From: CAVQBL01 sp963710715
GTDB taxonomy: Bacteria > Pseudomonadota > Gammaproteobacteria > DSM-16500
DNA length: 64,000 nt
NCBI GenBank assembly: GCA_963710715.1
Contig: CAVQBL010000016.1
Location: forward strand, 248,001 to 312,000
Direction: 5' to 3'
A program made the position numbers and the translations under genes. Positions 7,396-16,149 of this stretch are shown piece after piece (positions within the stretch are counted from its first letter, which is position 1; each line of letters starts with the position of its first letter). The notes beneath the pieces are model-generated. The model made no database searches and had not been told where the DNA came from. It was given only the letters and a program-made list of their open reading frames with translations.

Positions 7396-8925
7396 TTAAA
7401 CTGATTCTATCGATTGTTTGTTTGAATCTTTGTGGGGTTGGTGATAGTTAGAAGTATTCTTGAAGTCATTTTTAGAAAATATAAATTTTTCTTGTAATGA
7501 TTGATAATAGTTGCGAAAGAATGAAATATATTCTTCACCACCTCGATCGATCATTAGCAACAATTCTGGTGGTAATCCAAAATTAATATTCAATTTTTTA
7601 TATATAGTTACCGTACGCTCATAAATCATTTCTTGAAGTATATTACCCAAGTTGTTTTTTGGCAAATCTATTGAATGCTCGTATGCTGAGGCAATGGAGT
7701 GATTAACGAACTCTTCAATAGCTTGTTCCTTCGTCATTGTTCGTATGGGTAATCGTTCAGGCAAAAATTTATTACTAAAAGTGGCTTTTTTGCCCAAAAT
7801 TTCTTTTGCTATAGATTGTGCTAACAACGGTGAATTGTGAAGACCGTCTCTATATGTCCCTGTTAGTATCCAAAGTCCTTTAATAGATGTAGAACCTATT
7901 AGTGGGAATGAATCGACGGTAACTGGACGATTTCCGATATATAAGTCTGAAAGCTCAGCATCTTGAAAATCTTGACTAATTTGTTCCATTACATATTGAA
8001 GCAAATAATAAACATATCGAATTTTGGGTTTAGTTTCAGGAGTTAACCCTAAATAATTTGAAGCACCTAAATATAAAGAGCTATTCCCGCGAGATATTGC
8101 ATGAATTCCGCATGCACCTGCGCGATTAGGTGTTCTAATGACGCCTTTGAATTTATTAGATTTAGAATTTAATAAAAGCGCGTAACCCCTGCTAGCAAGT
8201 ATTTTAGGAATTTGAAATTTGAGTTCAGGAATTTGCTCAATAAGAGCTTGTGAGTAAGCACCCGTGGCCAAAACTACACTTTCTGCTTGAATTGATGTGT
8301 TGTCTTCAGTTTGAACCCATTTAATTTTTCCATCTGCTGTGTGAACTTTTCTCACCATACCATTAATAATGGATATATTTTTATTTTGAGTAATAACTTC
8401 TTGTAAGTTATTAAGTAAGTGAATAGCATTAATTGAGTTTTCATTTGGTAAATACAATGAACGCAATGGTCGGCAATCCTCTCTTGGGTTTATACCAGGA
8501 ATATCAAGAGGATCAACTTCTTGGTGAGGTTCAGAATATAAATTTAGTGCTTTAGTAATAGCGGAGTAATTTTGGTTATCTAGTTTCCCTGATTTCGCAT
8601 TGAGAATAATAAATGTTCCCGGTTGAATAGTTATTCTTTTCTCTTTGCAAACTAAATTGTTAATTATATTCAACCATTCAGGCCAGATTTTTCCAGCCTT
8701 AACCGCCATATCCAGTTTAGCTAACCCATATTCTGAATTAAAACTAGCTTGTGTTACCTCTCCAAAGCAACCCAGCATAGCGCCGGCAGCAATAGTAGCA
8801 TTACCAAGTTGATTAGACGGGCCGATAATGCCAATTTGCAAAGTTGGATCTTCTTGGGCTAAAGCGAAAGCAGTAGAAAGACCTAATATACCATTACCTA
8901 AGATAAGCACATTATAGCTTTTCAT
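7396..8925 (-). CDS. FAD-dependent oxidoreductase (DAO family) with C-terminal extension
   Basis: 509 residues. The N-terminal dinucleotide fold VLILGNGILGLSTAFALA binds FAD, and SIKGLWILTGTYRDGLHNSP near residue 350 is the second FAD contact typical of glycine oxidase/DadA-like D-amino-acid oxidoreductases. These proteins oxidise amines or amino acids to imines. The catalytic core ends near residue 375. The last 130 or so residues (LPIRTMTKEQAIEEFVNHS onward) form a helical extension that I do not recognise. The gene is very AT-rich and is divergent from the sensor kinase, 141 bp apart. Confidence 0.8.
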   Translation of the reverse strand: MKSYNVLILGNGILGLSTAFALAQEDPTLQIGIIGPSNQLGNATIAAGAMLGCFGEVTQASFNSEYGLAKLDMAVKAGKIWPEWLNIINNLVCKEKRITIQPGTFIILNAKSGKLDNQNYSAITKALNLYSEPHQEVDPLDIPGINPREDCRPLRSLYLPNENSINAIHLLNNLQEVITQNKNISIINGMVRKVHTADGKIKWVQTEDNTSIQAESVVLATGAYSQALIEQIPELKFQIPKILASRGYALLLNSKSNKFKGVIRTPNRAGACGIHAISRGNSSLYLGASNYLGLTPETKPKIRYVYYLLQYVMEQISQDFQDAELSDLYIGNRPVTVDSFPLIGSTSIKGLWILTGTYRDGLHNSPLLAQSIAKEILGKKATFSNKFLPERLPIRTMTKEQAIEEFVNHSIASAYEHSIDLPKNNLGNILQEMIYERTVTIYKKLNINFGLPPELLLMIDRGGEEYISFFRNYYQSLQEKFIFSKNDFKNTSNYHQPHKDSNKQSIESV

Positions 8926-9066
8926 TTTTTGTCGCCCTCGATAGCCGTTTCCTGTTATTATCTCACCATATAATCCTTAATATTGATGGTAGGTTATGCA
9001 TTTCTCAAAAGATTAAGTTGGATTATACCTGTGATAGATTCTTTTGTGTACAAATAAAATGACAGG

Positions 9067-10377
9067 ATGTTTATGTGCTATAAAAAGCTATTTTCCAGCA
9101 TATATTCTCAGATGGAGCAAAGAGCAGAGGATTCAGGAAGCCAAATGATAACTTTTGGTATTTTCGGATTTATCGCATATCCTCTTTTCTATTTCTTGAA
9201 TTTACATCTATTAACTCCACAAACGTATTCAAATTTGTCTTTGCGCATAATTGCAAGCCTACTATGCCTAGGCTTAATTTTTAAAAATTACTGGCCTGAG
9301 AAATTACGCCCATATATTCCAGTATATTGGTATTTCACATTGCTATACGGATTACCTTTTTTCTTCACATTTATGATGTTAAAGAATGACGCTTCTAACG
9401 CTTGGTTATTGAATATACTAACGGTAATTTTTTTCACCATATTAGTGATAGATTGGGTAAGTGCAATAATTCTTTTTATTATTGGAGGAACTCTTGGTTG
9501 GCTAGCTTATTATTTAACGGCTTCTCATCCGCTTATGTTTAAATCTCAATCGGTTAGTTATTCAGATTTTATCGGTACGTACGTCGTAACTATTGTATTA
9601 GGGTTAATATTTTCGCGTAATAAGGAAAAAATACAGAAAGAAAAATTAAAGACAACAGCCACTGTTAGTGCTAGCATCGCCCACGAACTCCGAACTCCTT
9701 TGCGAACAATAAGTAGTGGTATTACGGGCATCAAAAAATGTTTACCCGCATTGATTGATACGTATGATCAAGCAAGACAACAGAAAATGAATGTTCCTGC
9801 AATTGATACACAGCTTTATAAGTCATTGCCCACAATATTTAACAATGTTGAATCTGAAACGCAAGCGGCTTTCATCATCATTGATATGTTGCTCGTAAAA
9901 GTAAACCAATTAGGTGTTAAAGCAATACAAACAAAAACTTGTTCCATTGCATATTGTATTAATGAAACTTTACGTCGTTATCCGTTCGATTCCGGCGAGC
10001 GTGAATTGATTCATTGGGATGATAAAAATGATTTCATTTTTATCGGCGATGAGTTGCTCATTATTCATGTTTTGTTTAATCTGATAAAAAATTCTCTTTA
10101 TTACATTAGAGCGGCGAGGAAAGGCAAGATTCAAATTTGGTTAGAAATGATAGAGGAAAATAATATTTTACATTTCAAAGATACAGGGACAGGTATTCCT
10201 CCAAGAGTTTTACCTTATATATTTGACCGCTTTTTTACGCAAACGCCGCATGGCACAGGAATTGGATTGGCTTTTTGCAAAGCGGTCATGGATAATTTAG
10301 GTGGGAAGATTGCTTGTTATTCTAAAGAAGGTGAATATACAGAGTTTGTTTTATTTTTTCCTCCACAAGCGACTTGA
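9067..10377 (+). CDS. LqsS/CqsS-like membrane sensor histidine kinase
   Basis: 436 residues. The first 190 residues hold about six hydrophobic segments (for example MITFGIFGFIAYPLFYFLN, ILTVIFFTILVIDWVSAII), the architecture of the CqsS/LqsS sensors for alpha-hydroxyketone autoinducers. The kinase core follows: H box SIAHELRTPL near residue 215, N box NLIKNSLYYI near 345, G boxes DTGTGIPP and GTGIGLAFCK. Start may be the ATG at 9067 or 9073; the latter has GGA 7 bases upstream. The regulator gene starts 19 bp downstream, so they form one operon. No autoinducer synthase gene (lqsA/cqsA) is in the window, so the signal is unknown. Confidence 0.85.
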   Translation: MFMCYKKLFSSIYSQMEQRAEDSGSQMITFGIFGFIAYPLFYFLNLHLLTPQTYSNLSLRIIASLLCLGLIFKNYWPEKLRPYIPVYWYFTLLYGLPFFFTFMMLKNDASNAWLLNILTVIFFTILVIDWVSAIILFIIGGTLGWLAYYLTASHPLMFKSQSVSYSDFIGTYVVTIVLGLIFSRNKEKIQKEKLKTTATVSASIAHELRTPLRTISSGITGIKKCLPALIDTYDQARQQKMNVPAIDTQLYKSLPTIFNNVESETQAAFIIIDMLLVKVNQLGVKAIQTKTCSIAYCINETLRRYPFDSGERELIHWDDKNDFIFIGDELLIIHVLFNLIKNSLYYIRAARKGKIQIWLEMIEENNILHFKDTGTGIPPRVLPYIFDRFFTQTPHGTGIGLAFCKAVMDNLGGKIACYSKEGEYTEFVLFFPPQAT

Positions 10378-10396
10378 GTATTAAGGACTAAGGAAT

Positions 10397-11410
10397 ATGA
10401 CAAGACAAACACAAAGAATTGCAAGTTGTTACTCACCCACAACAGTTCTTTTAGTTGACGATAGTCAGAAATTTTTAACGAATGTGACATCTCTTTTGGA
10501 TTCTAAAATAGCTATTTTCAAAACGTACAAGGATCCGGGTGCAGCATTACACTTTGTTAAAAATGATTACAAATTTAATCCATTTACCGAGCGCTGTTTG
10601 TTAAGACCTGAGGAGAGACAGCGAGATACTCGTAACATTGAAGTTGATGTGCGCGCTATTTATCAAGAAATTTATAATCCTAATCGATTTATGCAAATTT
10701 CAATTATCATCGTTGATTATCAAATGCCAGGCATGAATGGTATAGAGCTATGCCAGCAAATCAATAATCGTTACATTAAAAAGATTTTGTTAACTGGTGA
10801 AGCCGATGAGAAAATTGCAATTGATGCATTCAACAAAGGAATTATCCATAAATTTATTCGCAAAGACGCAGCTGATTTTTCTGAAGTGCTCAATTCAGCG
10901 ATAAAAGAATTACAGCTCGAATATTTTCAAGATTTATCCGAAATTGTTATTAATAGCATCACTAAAAATCCTGAGTATCCGAATAGTTGCTTAGACGATC
11001 CTGTGTTTACCCGCTTTTTTTATGATCTTTGTCAAAAACACGAATTTACCGAATATTATTTAGTCGACGCACTCGGTAGTTTTTTATTTCTGGATTCTGC
11101 TGGCAAGCCAAGTTGGCTGGCAATGAAAGATGAAGACAATGTTCGTGGTGCTATCATGAATGCAGAAATGAGTGATGTGGATGTGCCAAACAGTATACTT
11201 GAGCCACTTAAAAAACATGAAAAAATTGTATTTCTATTCAGTGATGAAGAGTTACGTAAAGATCCATCCGAATGGTTACCGTATTTGCATTCTGCTAAAA
11301 AATTAGTGGGGCGCGAAACGTACTACTATGCCTTCATTGAAAAAGCAAAGTTATATAACATTCATCCAGAGAAAATACTTTCATATAAAGCGTATCTTGA
11401 TCAATTTTGA
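10397..11410 (+). CDS. LqsR-like response regulator
   Basis: 337 residues, close to the length of Legionella LqsR. A receiver domain begins TVLLVDDSQKFL, with the phospho-acceptor Asp in IIIVDYQMPGMNG near residue 112 and the Thr/Lys pair in KILLTGEAD and KFIRKDAA. Unusually, about 45 residues are inserted between the acidic pair and the phospho-Asp strand, as in LqsR. The C-terminal half (from about 180) has no known DNA-binding motif. LqsR's output domain is reported to have an unusual nuclease-like fold; whether that applies here is inference. It is the cognate partner of the kinase directly upstream. Confidence 0.78.
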   Translation: MTRQTQRIASCYSPTTVLLVDDSQKFLTNVTSLLDSKIAIFKTYKDPGAALHFVKNDYKFNPFTERCLLRPEERQRDTRNIEVDVRAIYQEIYNPNRFMQISIIIVDYQMPGMNGIELCQQINNRYIKKILLTGEADEKIAIDAFNKGIIHKFIRKDAADFSEVLNSAIKELQLEYFQDLSEIVINSITKNPEYPNSCLDDPVFTRFFYDLCQKHEFTEYYLVDALGSFLFLDSAGKPSWLAMKDEDNVRGAIMNAEMSDVDVPNSILEPLKKHEKIVFLFSDEELRKDPSEWLPYLHSAKKLVGRETYYYAFIEKAKLYNIHPEKILSYKAYLDQF

Positions 11411-11555
11411 GAAAGCTCGATGTATTCATGCAAAAGCCGACCCCATAACCTGGATCCCATTTTTCACTTATAGCAGAATCTTATTTATAATATCGCTATA
11501 AACTGGACGATCGATCATGATGTATCTAATCTAATACCCGTAGGACTTCTATAAA

Positions 11556-12269
11556 TTAAATTCCCGGTGCTTTTCGCCGCGCCCAAATCACAGGCGCTGC
11601 ACTTATAAGTTCTACATCATAAAGAACAGGTTTATCACTGCTTGTTTGTGGGTTCGTACAAATTAATGTGTAGCGATTAGGTAAATTGCCTTTTTTAATT
11701 GTACGTAGCATCACTTCGCCTGAGGCAAGCTGCACGATGCAATCCACGCCAATCAATGTTTCAATAGCTTTGTCGTAATAACGAATTCCTGCGACATATT
11801 CACCGGCTACAAAGCGTGGAGTCATTGCATCATCTTTTACAACTAAATCAGTAGCGGTTTTAGGATAGTGCTGGCGAAATAAATTTAATTCTTCATTGAG
11901 TTGGCTTGTTTGCGCATCATCACTCATGGACTTAGGAAAAGAATAAGTGACGCCAGGTTCATGAACTCTTGTTAATCGCTCAGAGAATTGAGGTGTTGCG
12001 CCGATACCATGCATCAGCCATTCGGCGGTGCAATAAATTCCTTCTGATTTTAATATGAGAGCCAATTTTCTTGCCCCCCTTTCTGTTAATCCATTTCCTT
12101 TTAGATCTTCCCAATTTTGCATCGTGCTGATAGGAAGTTTATATTTTTGAGCAAAAGCACGTCGCGATAATCCAGTCATTTCACGTAAATCTCTGACCCG
12201 TTCAGTGCGCGCTTTATGAACAGGATCAAGAATACTCTTTTTTAGATCATCCCGCATCGTGTAAGCCAT
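11556..12269 (-). CDS. XRE-type HTH repressor with S24-like domain lacking the Ser/Lys dyad
   Basis: 237 residues. An N-terminal Cro/C1-type helix-turn-helix (MTGLSRRAFAQKYKLPISTM, residues about 31-50) is followed by a LexA/CI-like domain (VVKDDAMTPRFVAGEYVAG and GEVMLRTIKKG). In cleavable S24 repressors the first motif is GxSM with a catalytic Ser and the second is VKRxxK with a catalytic Lys. Here they are DAMT and LRTIKK, so self-cleavage is unlikely. Phage- and ICE-type master repressors of this kind are common. It is divergent from the receiver-CsrA operon, 269 bp apart, and a palindrome just upstream of its own start is a candidate operator. Confidence 0.8.
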   Translation of the reverse strand: MAYTMRDDLKKSILDPVHKARTERVRDLREMTGLSRRAFAQKYKLPISTMQNWEDLKGNGLTERGARKLALILKSEGIYCTAEWLMHGIGATPQFSERLTRVHEPGVTYSFPKSMSDDAQTSQLNEELNLFRQHYPKTATDLVVKDDAMTPRFVAGEYVAGIRYYDKAIETLIGVDCIVQLASGEVMLRTIKKGNLPNRYTLICTNPQTSSDKPVLYDVELISAAPVIWARRKAPGI

Positions 12270-12300
12270 GTCTCACAAATGTTTGAGAGATTGTTTATTG

Positions 12301-12322
12301 ACCAAATTGATCAAAATTTGGT
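12301..12322. promoter_or_regulatory. candidate operator of the S24-type repressor
   Basis: ACCAAATT at 12301-12308 and AATTTGGT at 12315-12322 form a perfect 8-bp dyad with a 6-base spacer, 32 bp upstream of the repressor start codon. Location and symmetry fit autorepression by an XRE dimer (inference). Confidence 0.5.
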
Positions 12323-12392
12323 TTAATTGGTGTGTAAGGCAAGATAACTAAGCGGCCCATGACTCCCTTAAGTTATCAAGGTGCACTAGCCA

Positions 12393-12507
12393 GTTACCTC
12401 CCACACACTAAATGGCTAATGCAAAAAAGCTCGTTAGAGGTAACAACTTTAGGTATCTATATATAGTAACACAGGATATTTATAGGAAGCCAAAGTGATG
12501 TTACCTC
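12393..12507. promoter_or_regulatory. three GTTACCTC boxes upstream of the receiver-csrA operon
   Basis: The 8-mer GTTACCTC occurs at 12393-12400 and 12500-12507, and its reverse complement GAGGTAAC at 12437-12444. They surround an AT-rich stretch (TATCTATATATAG near 12455) that could hold the promoter of the receiver gene starting at 12539. Repeated boxes around one promoter suggest binding of a dimeric regulator; which one is unknown. Confidence 0.45.
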
Positions 12508-12538
12508 TTTTCAGAGTGAAAATATGAGGACTTAATTA

Positions 12539-12985
12539 ATGAATATTAACAATAAATTAAATGAAGCTAAAAATCAAAAAAGACAGCTTCATGTATTATT
12601 AGTTGAAGATGAGCCTATCATACGAGAAGTTCATCAAAATATGCTTAACAGACTAAATTGCCAAGTTGACCTTGCAATCAATGGTGCTCAAGTCTTAGCA
12701 AAAGTAGATAGTGGTTATGATGTGATTTTTATGGATATCGGGTTGCCCGATGCTAATGGGATAGATATTACTGCAACAATTCGTCAGGAAAAGAGTAAAT
12801 GCGTCCCGATTATTATATTGACTAGCCATAGCCAAAAAGAAGTAGAACCACAATGCTTAAATGCTGGGGCAGATGCAGTGTTTTCAAAGCCGATTAATTT
12901 TGAGAAATTGAAACAAGTCTTGCAAGAATATGTGATTAAAAAAAAAGAACAGCAAAAGGAATCCATTTGTGAATGTATTAATTGA
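12539..12985 (+). CDS. single-domain response regulator (receiver only)
   Basis: 148 residues, a complete CheY-like receiver with no output domain. The acidic pair is in LHVLLVEDEPII, the phospho-acceptor Asp in VIFMDIGLPDANG near residue 64, the Thr in IIILTSHS and the Lys in VFSKPIN. The last 15 residues are charged and unstructured. csrA follows 31 bp downstream with its own strong ribosome-binding site, so the pair is probably one transcript. No partner kinase is adjacent; the LqsS-like kinase 2 kb upstream is a candidate only by position. Confidence 0.85.
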   Translation: MNINNKLNEAKNQKRQLHVLLVEDEPIIREVHQNMLNRLNCQVDLAINGAQVLAKVDSGYDVIFMDIGLPDANGIDITATIRQEKSKCVPIIILTSHSQKEVEPQCLNAGADAVFSKPINFEKLKQVLQEYVIKKKEQQKESICECIN

Positions 12986-13016
12986 ACGTGAAAAGTTATA
13001 TCAGGAGGATATATAT

Positions 13017-13208
13017 ATGTTGATATTATCGCGCCATATGGGCGAGCAAATTGTAGCAGGTGAACACGGAGAAATTAGAATTACGTTATTAGGAATGGAC
13101 AGAGGCCAGGTACGAGTAGGTATTGTTGCACCGAGTTCTGTTCCTGTTCACCGTAAAGAAATTTATGATCGAATCCAGAAACAAAAACAAGAAAAAAAAG
13201 CAGCTTAA
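13017..13208 (+). CDS. csrA: CsrA/RsmA-family RNA-binding regulator
   Basis: 63 residues from the ATG at 13017 (MLILSRHMGEQIVAG). CAGGAGG at 13002-13008 gives the ribosome-binding site; a longer reading from 12969 would add 16 residues not found in CsrA. Core residues are present: the N-terminal LILSR strand, RITLLGMDRGQVRVGI, and APSSVPVHRKEIYDRI with the RNA-binding Arg. CsrA binds GGA motifs in mRNA leaders and blocks translation. The sequence departs from chromosomal CsrA (HMGEQIVAGEHG instead of the usual RVGETLMIG type). Divergent CsrA copies of this sort sit on Legionella integrative elements (LvrC/CsrT). Together with the S24-type repressor next door this suggests a mobile-element origin (inference). 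Confidence 0.88.
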   Translation: MLILSRHMGEQIVAGEHGEIRITLLGMDRGQVRVGIVAPSSVPVHRKEIYDRIQKQKQEKKAA

Positions 13209-13371
13209 TCTGAATTGCGATTACGATTTAAAGGAGATGTTTCCGGTAACATTGGGGCAAATGTAAGATGAAAAAGCAGAATTTTTTAGAGACATTGCTC
13301 CTTACCCGGTGACATTAAGAAAAACCAATCAGTAAAAAGGAGTCAAAAACTTTATTTAAGAGTGATGTACC

Positions 13372-14739
13372 ATGCAAAAAATCCGTCATTTAAGTTCGAT
13401 TGAAGAAATGACTTGGCAAAATATCAGAGCAGAAGTTTCATCTCTCAATCCTGAATTTGCAAACATTATTGATGATTTAAACCCAGATGCCTCATTCACT
13501 CTCTTTAAAGTACGTTATCCATTTGGTGCTGAAATTCTAAAACGCGGGACCTTATATTTACCCAACACGAACGGTCATCTTGTCCCAATTACAGACCCAT
13601 CGATTTCGTCTCATATCAAGGAAAAATTAAGCTATAATTTAGCTTCAAGTCCTGTCACGTTTGTATTAAAAAATGTATTAGAACTTTTCATTGAAACAAA
13701 AAGTCGTACCATTGCAACAACGCCGTTTTATGGTCATGAAGCTGCAGCTCCCGGAAAATTATTTGGAGTGCAGCATGTATTAAGTGGAGAGCAATCTTAT
13801 CATGCTAAATTTATTTGGGACATGACAGCAGGTGCGCGTTCTCTTTTTATGCTGCCAAAAATTTCTGAAATGAATCGTCACAACAGACTCAAAAAATTGT
13901 ATGGACTGCAAGCAGATGCACCTAAAAATTTAATCCATCACTGGCGCGTTTTTCGCGAAATTACTGCGAGTGAAGCGTTTTTAGAGCCATGGCATGTTGA
14001 ATTGTTGTATTTTTCAAAAAAATGGTTTAACCAACTTAATGATCCTGCCTGGTCGCGATTTAGTAATTATTTATATAAATTAGCTTGGAAGGGAAGTGAT
14101 TTTTTACGTAATCGCCTTTGCTGGGATTTGATTTTTTCTCTTATCCATGAATCCAGTCCAGTCAAAGCAAGTCGCTATATTGACGAAACAGTTCGCTATC
14201 TTTTAGCCATGAGCACGGGCGCTGTCTGTGGTTTTGCACCAGCAACGGATAGTATGATGGCCCCGATAAAAGGATTGCAGAGTGTTTATTTAAATGAATA
14301 TAATTTGAAAGAATACAGTCCCACCATCATGCAGCCCAGTTCGTTTGCATTAAAAAGTGAAAACTCTTTACCCGTGTATTATTCTTTACGATTTGCAAAT
14401 GCAGCTGAGTTTTCCAGTAAGCCCAACGAGAGGACCAGTTTAATCACAGAAATTTCTCAGATCGCTTCGCTTTTGAGGCGTTATATAAATGAACTTTTGT
14501 CGGGAAAATTTAATCTCGAAGACTCGCTTTTAGATCAAGCCATTCATCAAACCAATTTTGATTTTTTCCATATTAATCCAGAAAATCACAGTAATATATT
14601 TGAAAGTAAGAATTTGGAAAAACAAGACAGTCGATTTTTACAGCCCATGCAAAATGATTTTGTAGGGACATTTCCAGCACATAGTCCGTTTTTTAAAGGG
14701 TGTATTAAGATTTCTAAAAAGGCGACCTTTAGAACATAG
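13372..14739 (+). CDS. conserved-looking hypothetical protein, 455 aa
   Basis: I do not recognise this family. It is a soluble protein without signal peptide or membrane segment, with normal composition and several Trp/His-rich stretches (for example HHWRVFREITASEAFLEPWH near residues 195-214). It begins MQKIRHLSSIEEMTWQNI and ends with a basic tail. It lies 163 bp downstream of csrA in the same direction and may be part of that operon. That gap has weak repeats (CCGGTAACATTG and CCCGGTGACATT) and AAGGAG-like sites, one of which (AAAGGAG at 13336-13342) is about 30 bp from the start. The context (S24 repressor, receiver, CsrA) hints at an ICE regulatory gene. Confidence 0.6.
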   Translation: MQKIRHLSSIEEMTWQNIRAEVSSLNPEFANIIDDLNPDASFTLFKVRYPFGAEILKRGTLYLPNTNGHLVPITDPSISSHIKEKLSYNLASSPVTFVLKNVLELFIETKSRTIATTPFYGHEAAAPGKLFGVQHVLSGEQSYHAKFIWDMTAGARSLFMLPKISEMNRHNRLKKLYGLQADAPKNLIHHWRVFREITASEAFLEPWHVELLYFSKKWFNQLNDPAWSRFSNYLYKLAWKGSDFLRNRLCWDLIFSLIHESSPVKASRYIDETVRYLLAMSTGAVCGFAPATDSMMAPIKGLQSVYLNEYNLKEYSPTIMQPSSFALKSENSLPVYYSLRFANAAEFSSKPNERTSLITEISQIASLLRRYINELLSGKFNLEDSLLDQAIHQTNFDFFHINPENHSNIFESKNLEKQDSRFLQPMQNDFVGTFPAHSPFFKGCIKISKKATFRT

Positions 14740-14851
14740 CACAATTTATCTTCACGATTTTAGCTCGCTAAATAAGACCCCAAAACATGTAATTTAAAAT
14801 TCAGGTGACAAGTGTTTAAATTGTTGTTTATCAAACGGGAAACAATAAGAC

Positions 14852-15271
14852 ATGAATATTTTCAGAAAAATTAAAAGTATCAACTTTACAATAGTAGATG
14901 TATTTAAAAAATTAGGGATAAACAATCCTACTCAGGAACAATTAAACTTTATGCAAAAATTTTTAAAAGATCTAGGAGTTAATAATGTAAGAATAGCCAT
15001 TAATGACAAAGTGAAAGAACAAGATGTTCCTTATCTTTGTTCAACCACGAACGCATTAAAATTCAAAACAGGAGTACCGGTTCTTACAAAAAGAGAAACA
15101 GAATGTTTGGGTTATTTGTCGCATGGTAAAAATCGCAAAGAGATTGCAAGCTTAATCGGACTTTCTCCCAGAACAGTAGATACGCATTTGGAAAAAGCAC
15201 GAAACAAGTTAGGGTGCTTTACGAATTCAGAGTTGATTGATATATGGTGGAAGAGTCAAGATACCGAGTAG
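14852..15271 (+). CDS. LuxR-type HTH transcription regulator
   Basis: 139 residues. The C-terminal half is a clear LuxR/FixJ-type winged HTH: LTKRETECLGYLSHGKNRKE, then IGLSPRTVDTHLEKAR, with the conserved Glu, Gly, Val and Leu positions. The N-terminal 70 residues are too short for a PAS, receiver or autoinducer-binding domain and look like a reduced sensor part. Many Legionella-type LuxR regulators have this pattern with the spacer 'VLTKRE'. It is alone between the 455-aa protein and a methyltransferase. Confidence 0.83.
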   Translation: MNIFRKIKSINFTIVDVFKKLGINNPTQEQLNFMQKFLKDLGVNNVRIAINDKVKEQDVPYLCSTTNALKFKTGVPVLTKRETECLGYLSHGKNRKEIASLIGLSPRTVDTHLEKARNKLGCFTNSELIDIWWKSQDTE

Positions 15272-15385
15272 CAAGGAATGCGCACAACAGATAGATTCTG
15301 TATTCATCTGTAATTTTTAAAAATTCCTACAAGAGCAGAATTTTCTTTGCTAATATCGGGGTTGTTTTGGAGATTTCTTTAGACA

Positions 15386-16147
15386 ATGAATAAACCCACA
15401 GAACGTTTTACAGAAACGGTAGAAAATTACGTTAAATATCGTCCTTCTTATCCACACGAAGTTCTTCAACTTATGATTGATGAATGTGGATTAACCAAGG
15501 AAAAAATTATTGCCGATGTGGGTTCTGGGACAGGATTGTTATCAAAGTTATTTCTTGATTATGGAAATAAAGTGTATTGTGTTGAACCCAACCAGCCTAT
15601 GCGAGCAGCAGCAGAAATATATTTAGCGAAATATCCCCATTTTTATAGCGTAAATGGTACAGCTGAAGCAACGTCTTTAGAAAGCAACAGTATTGATATG
15701 ATTACTGTAGGAACAGCTTTTCACTGGTTTGATATTGAGAAAACGAAAAAGGAATTTAAGCGCATTTTAAAAAAAGACGGCTGGGTATGGTTGGTTTGGA
15801 ATGTGAGAGATATTGAACACTCTCCATTGTTGCGTGAGTATGAAAATTTAATTTTGAAATATGGAACTGACTATAAAGAATCGAATGCAAGAAAATTTGA
15901 TAAAGTTGCAGTGAAAGAATTTTTTAGTCCCAATGAGATGAAAACTGCAGAATTTAACAATGTACAGCAATTCGATTGGGCGGGTTTCAAAGGGAGGCTT
16001 TTGTCGACTTCTTATAGTTTAAGGCCTGGCGATGAAAAATATGAGGAAATGATAAAGGAATTAAAAAGAATGTTTGACCAGCATCAGAAAAATGGAAAGA
16101 TCGAGTTTTTATATAAAACAAAATTAAATTTTGGTCGGCTTTTCTAA
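15386..16147 (+). CDS. class I SAM-dependent methyltransferase
   Basis: 253 residues. The SAM-binding motif I is IIADVGSGTGLLSKLFLDYG near residue 40, motif II is VYCVEPNQPMR near 63, and the later SIDMITVGTAFHWFD is typical of the UbiE/trans-aconitate-methyltransferase-like group. The opening NKPTERFTETVENYVKYRPSYP is the usual lead-in of this family. Substrate unknown. The last 70 codons (15931-16141) are repeated with 3 mismatches at 18929-19139, so this gene marks one edge of a foreign segment. Confidence 0.87.
   Translation: MNKPTERFTETVENYVKYRPSYPHEVLQLMIDECGLTKEKIIADVGSGTGLLSKLFLDYGNKVYCVEPNQPMRAAAEIYLAKYPHFYSVNGTAEATSLESNSIDMITVGTAFHWFDIEKTKKEFKRILKKDGWVWLVWNVRDIEHSPLLREYENLILKYGTDYKESNARKFDKVAVKEFFSPNEMKTAEFNNVQQFDWAGFKGRLLSTSYSLRPGDEKYEEMIKELKRMFDQHQKNGKIEFLYKTKLNFGRLF
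15931..16141 (+). repeat. 211-bp direct repeat, copy 1 (3' end of methyltransferase)
   Basis: Begins CAATGAGATGAAAACTGCAG and ends CGGCTT. It matches 18929-19139 at 208 of 211 positions by hand alignment, with no gaps. Identity this high at non-coding-constrained sites means a recent duplication that came with, or was made by, insertion of the 2.8-kb segment between the copies. Confidence 0.9.
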
Positions 16148-16149
16148 TG

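Noticed and set aside
12301..12540. A possible riboswitch or sRNA before the receiver gene
   Set aside because: No convincing stem series or terminator was found; the repeated 8-mers fit protein binding better.
13209..13371. A CsrB-like regulatory RNA between csrA and the 455-residue gene
   Set aside because: Only two or three GGA motifs are present and there is no intrinsic terminator; CsrB-type RNAs carry many GGA loops.
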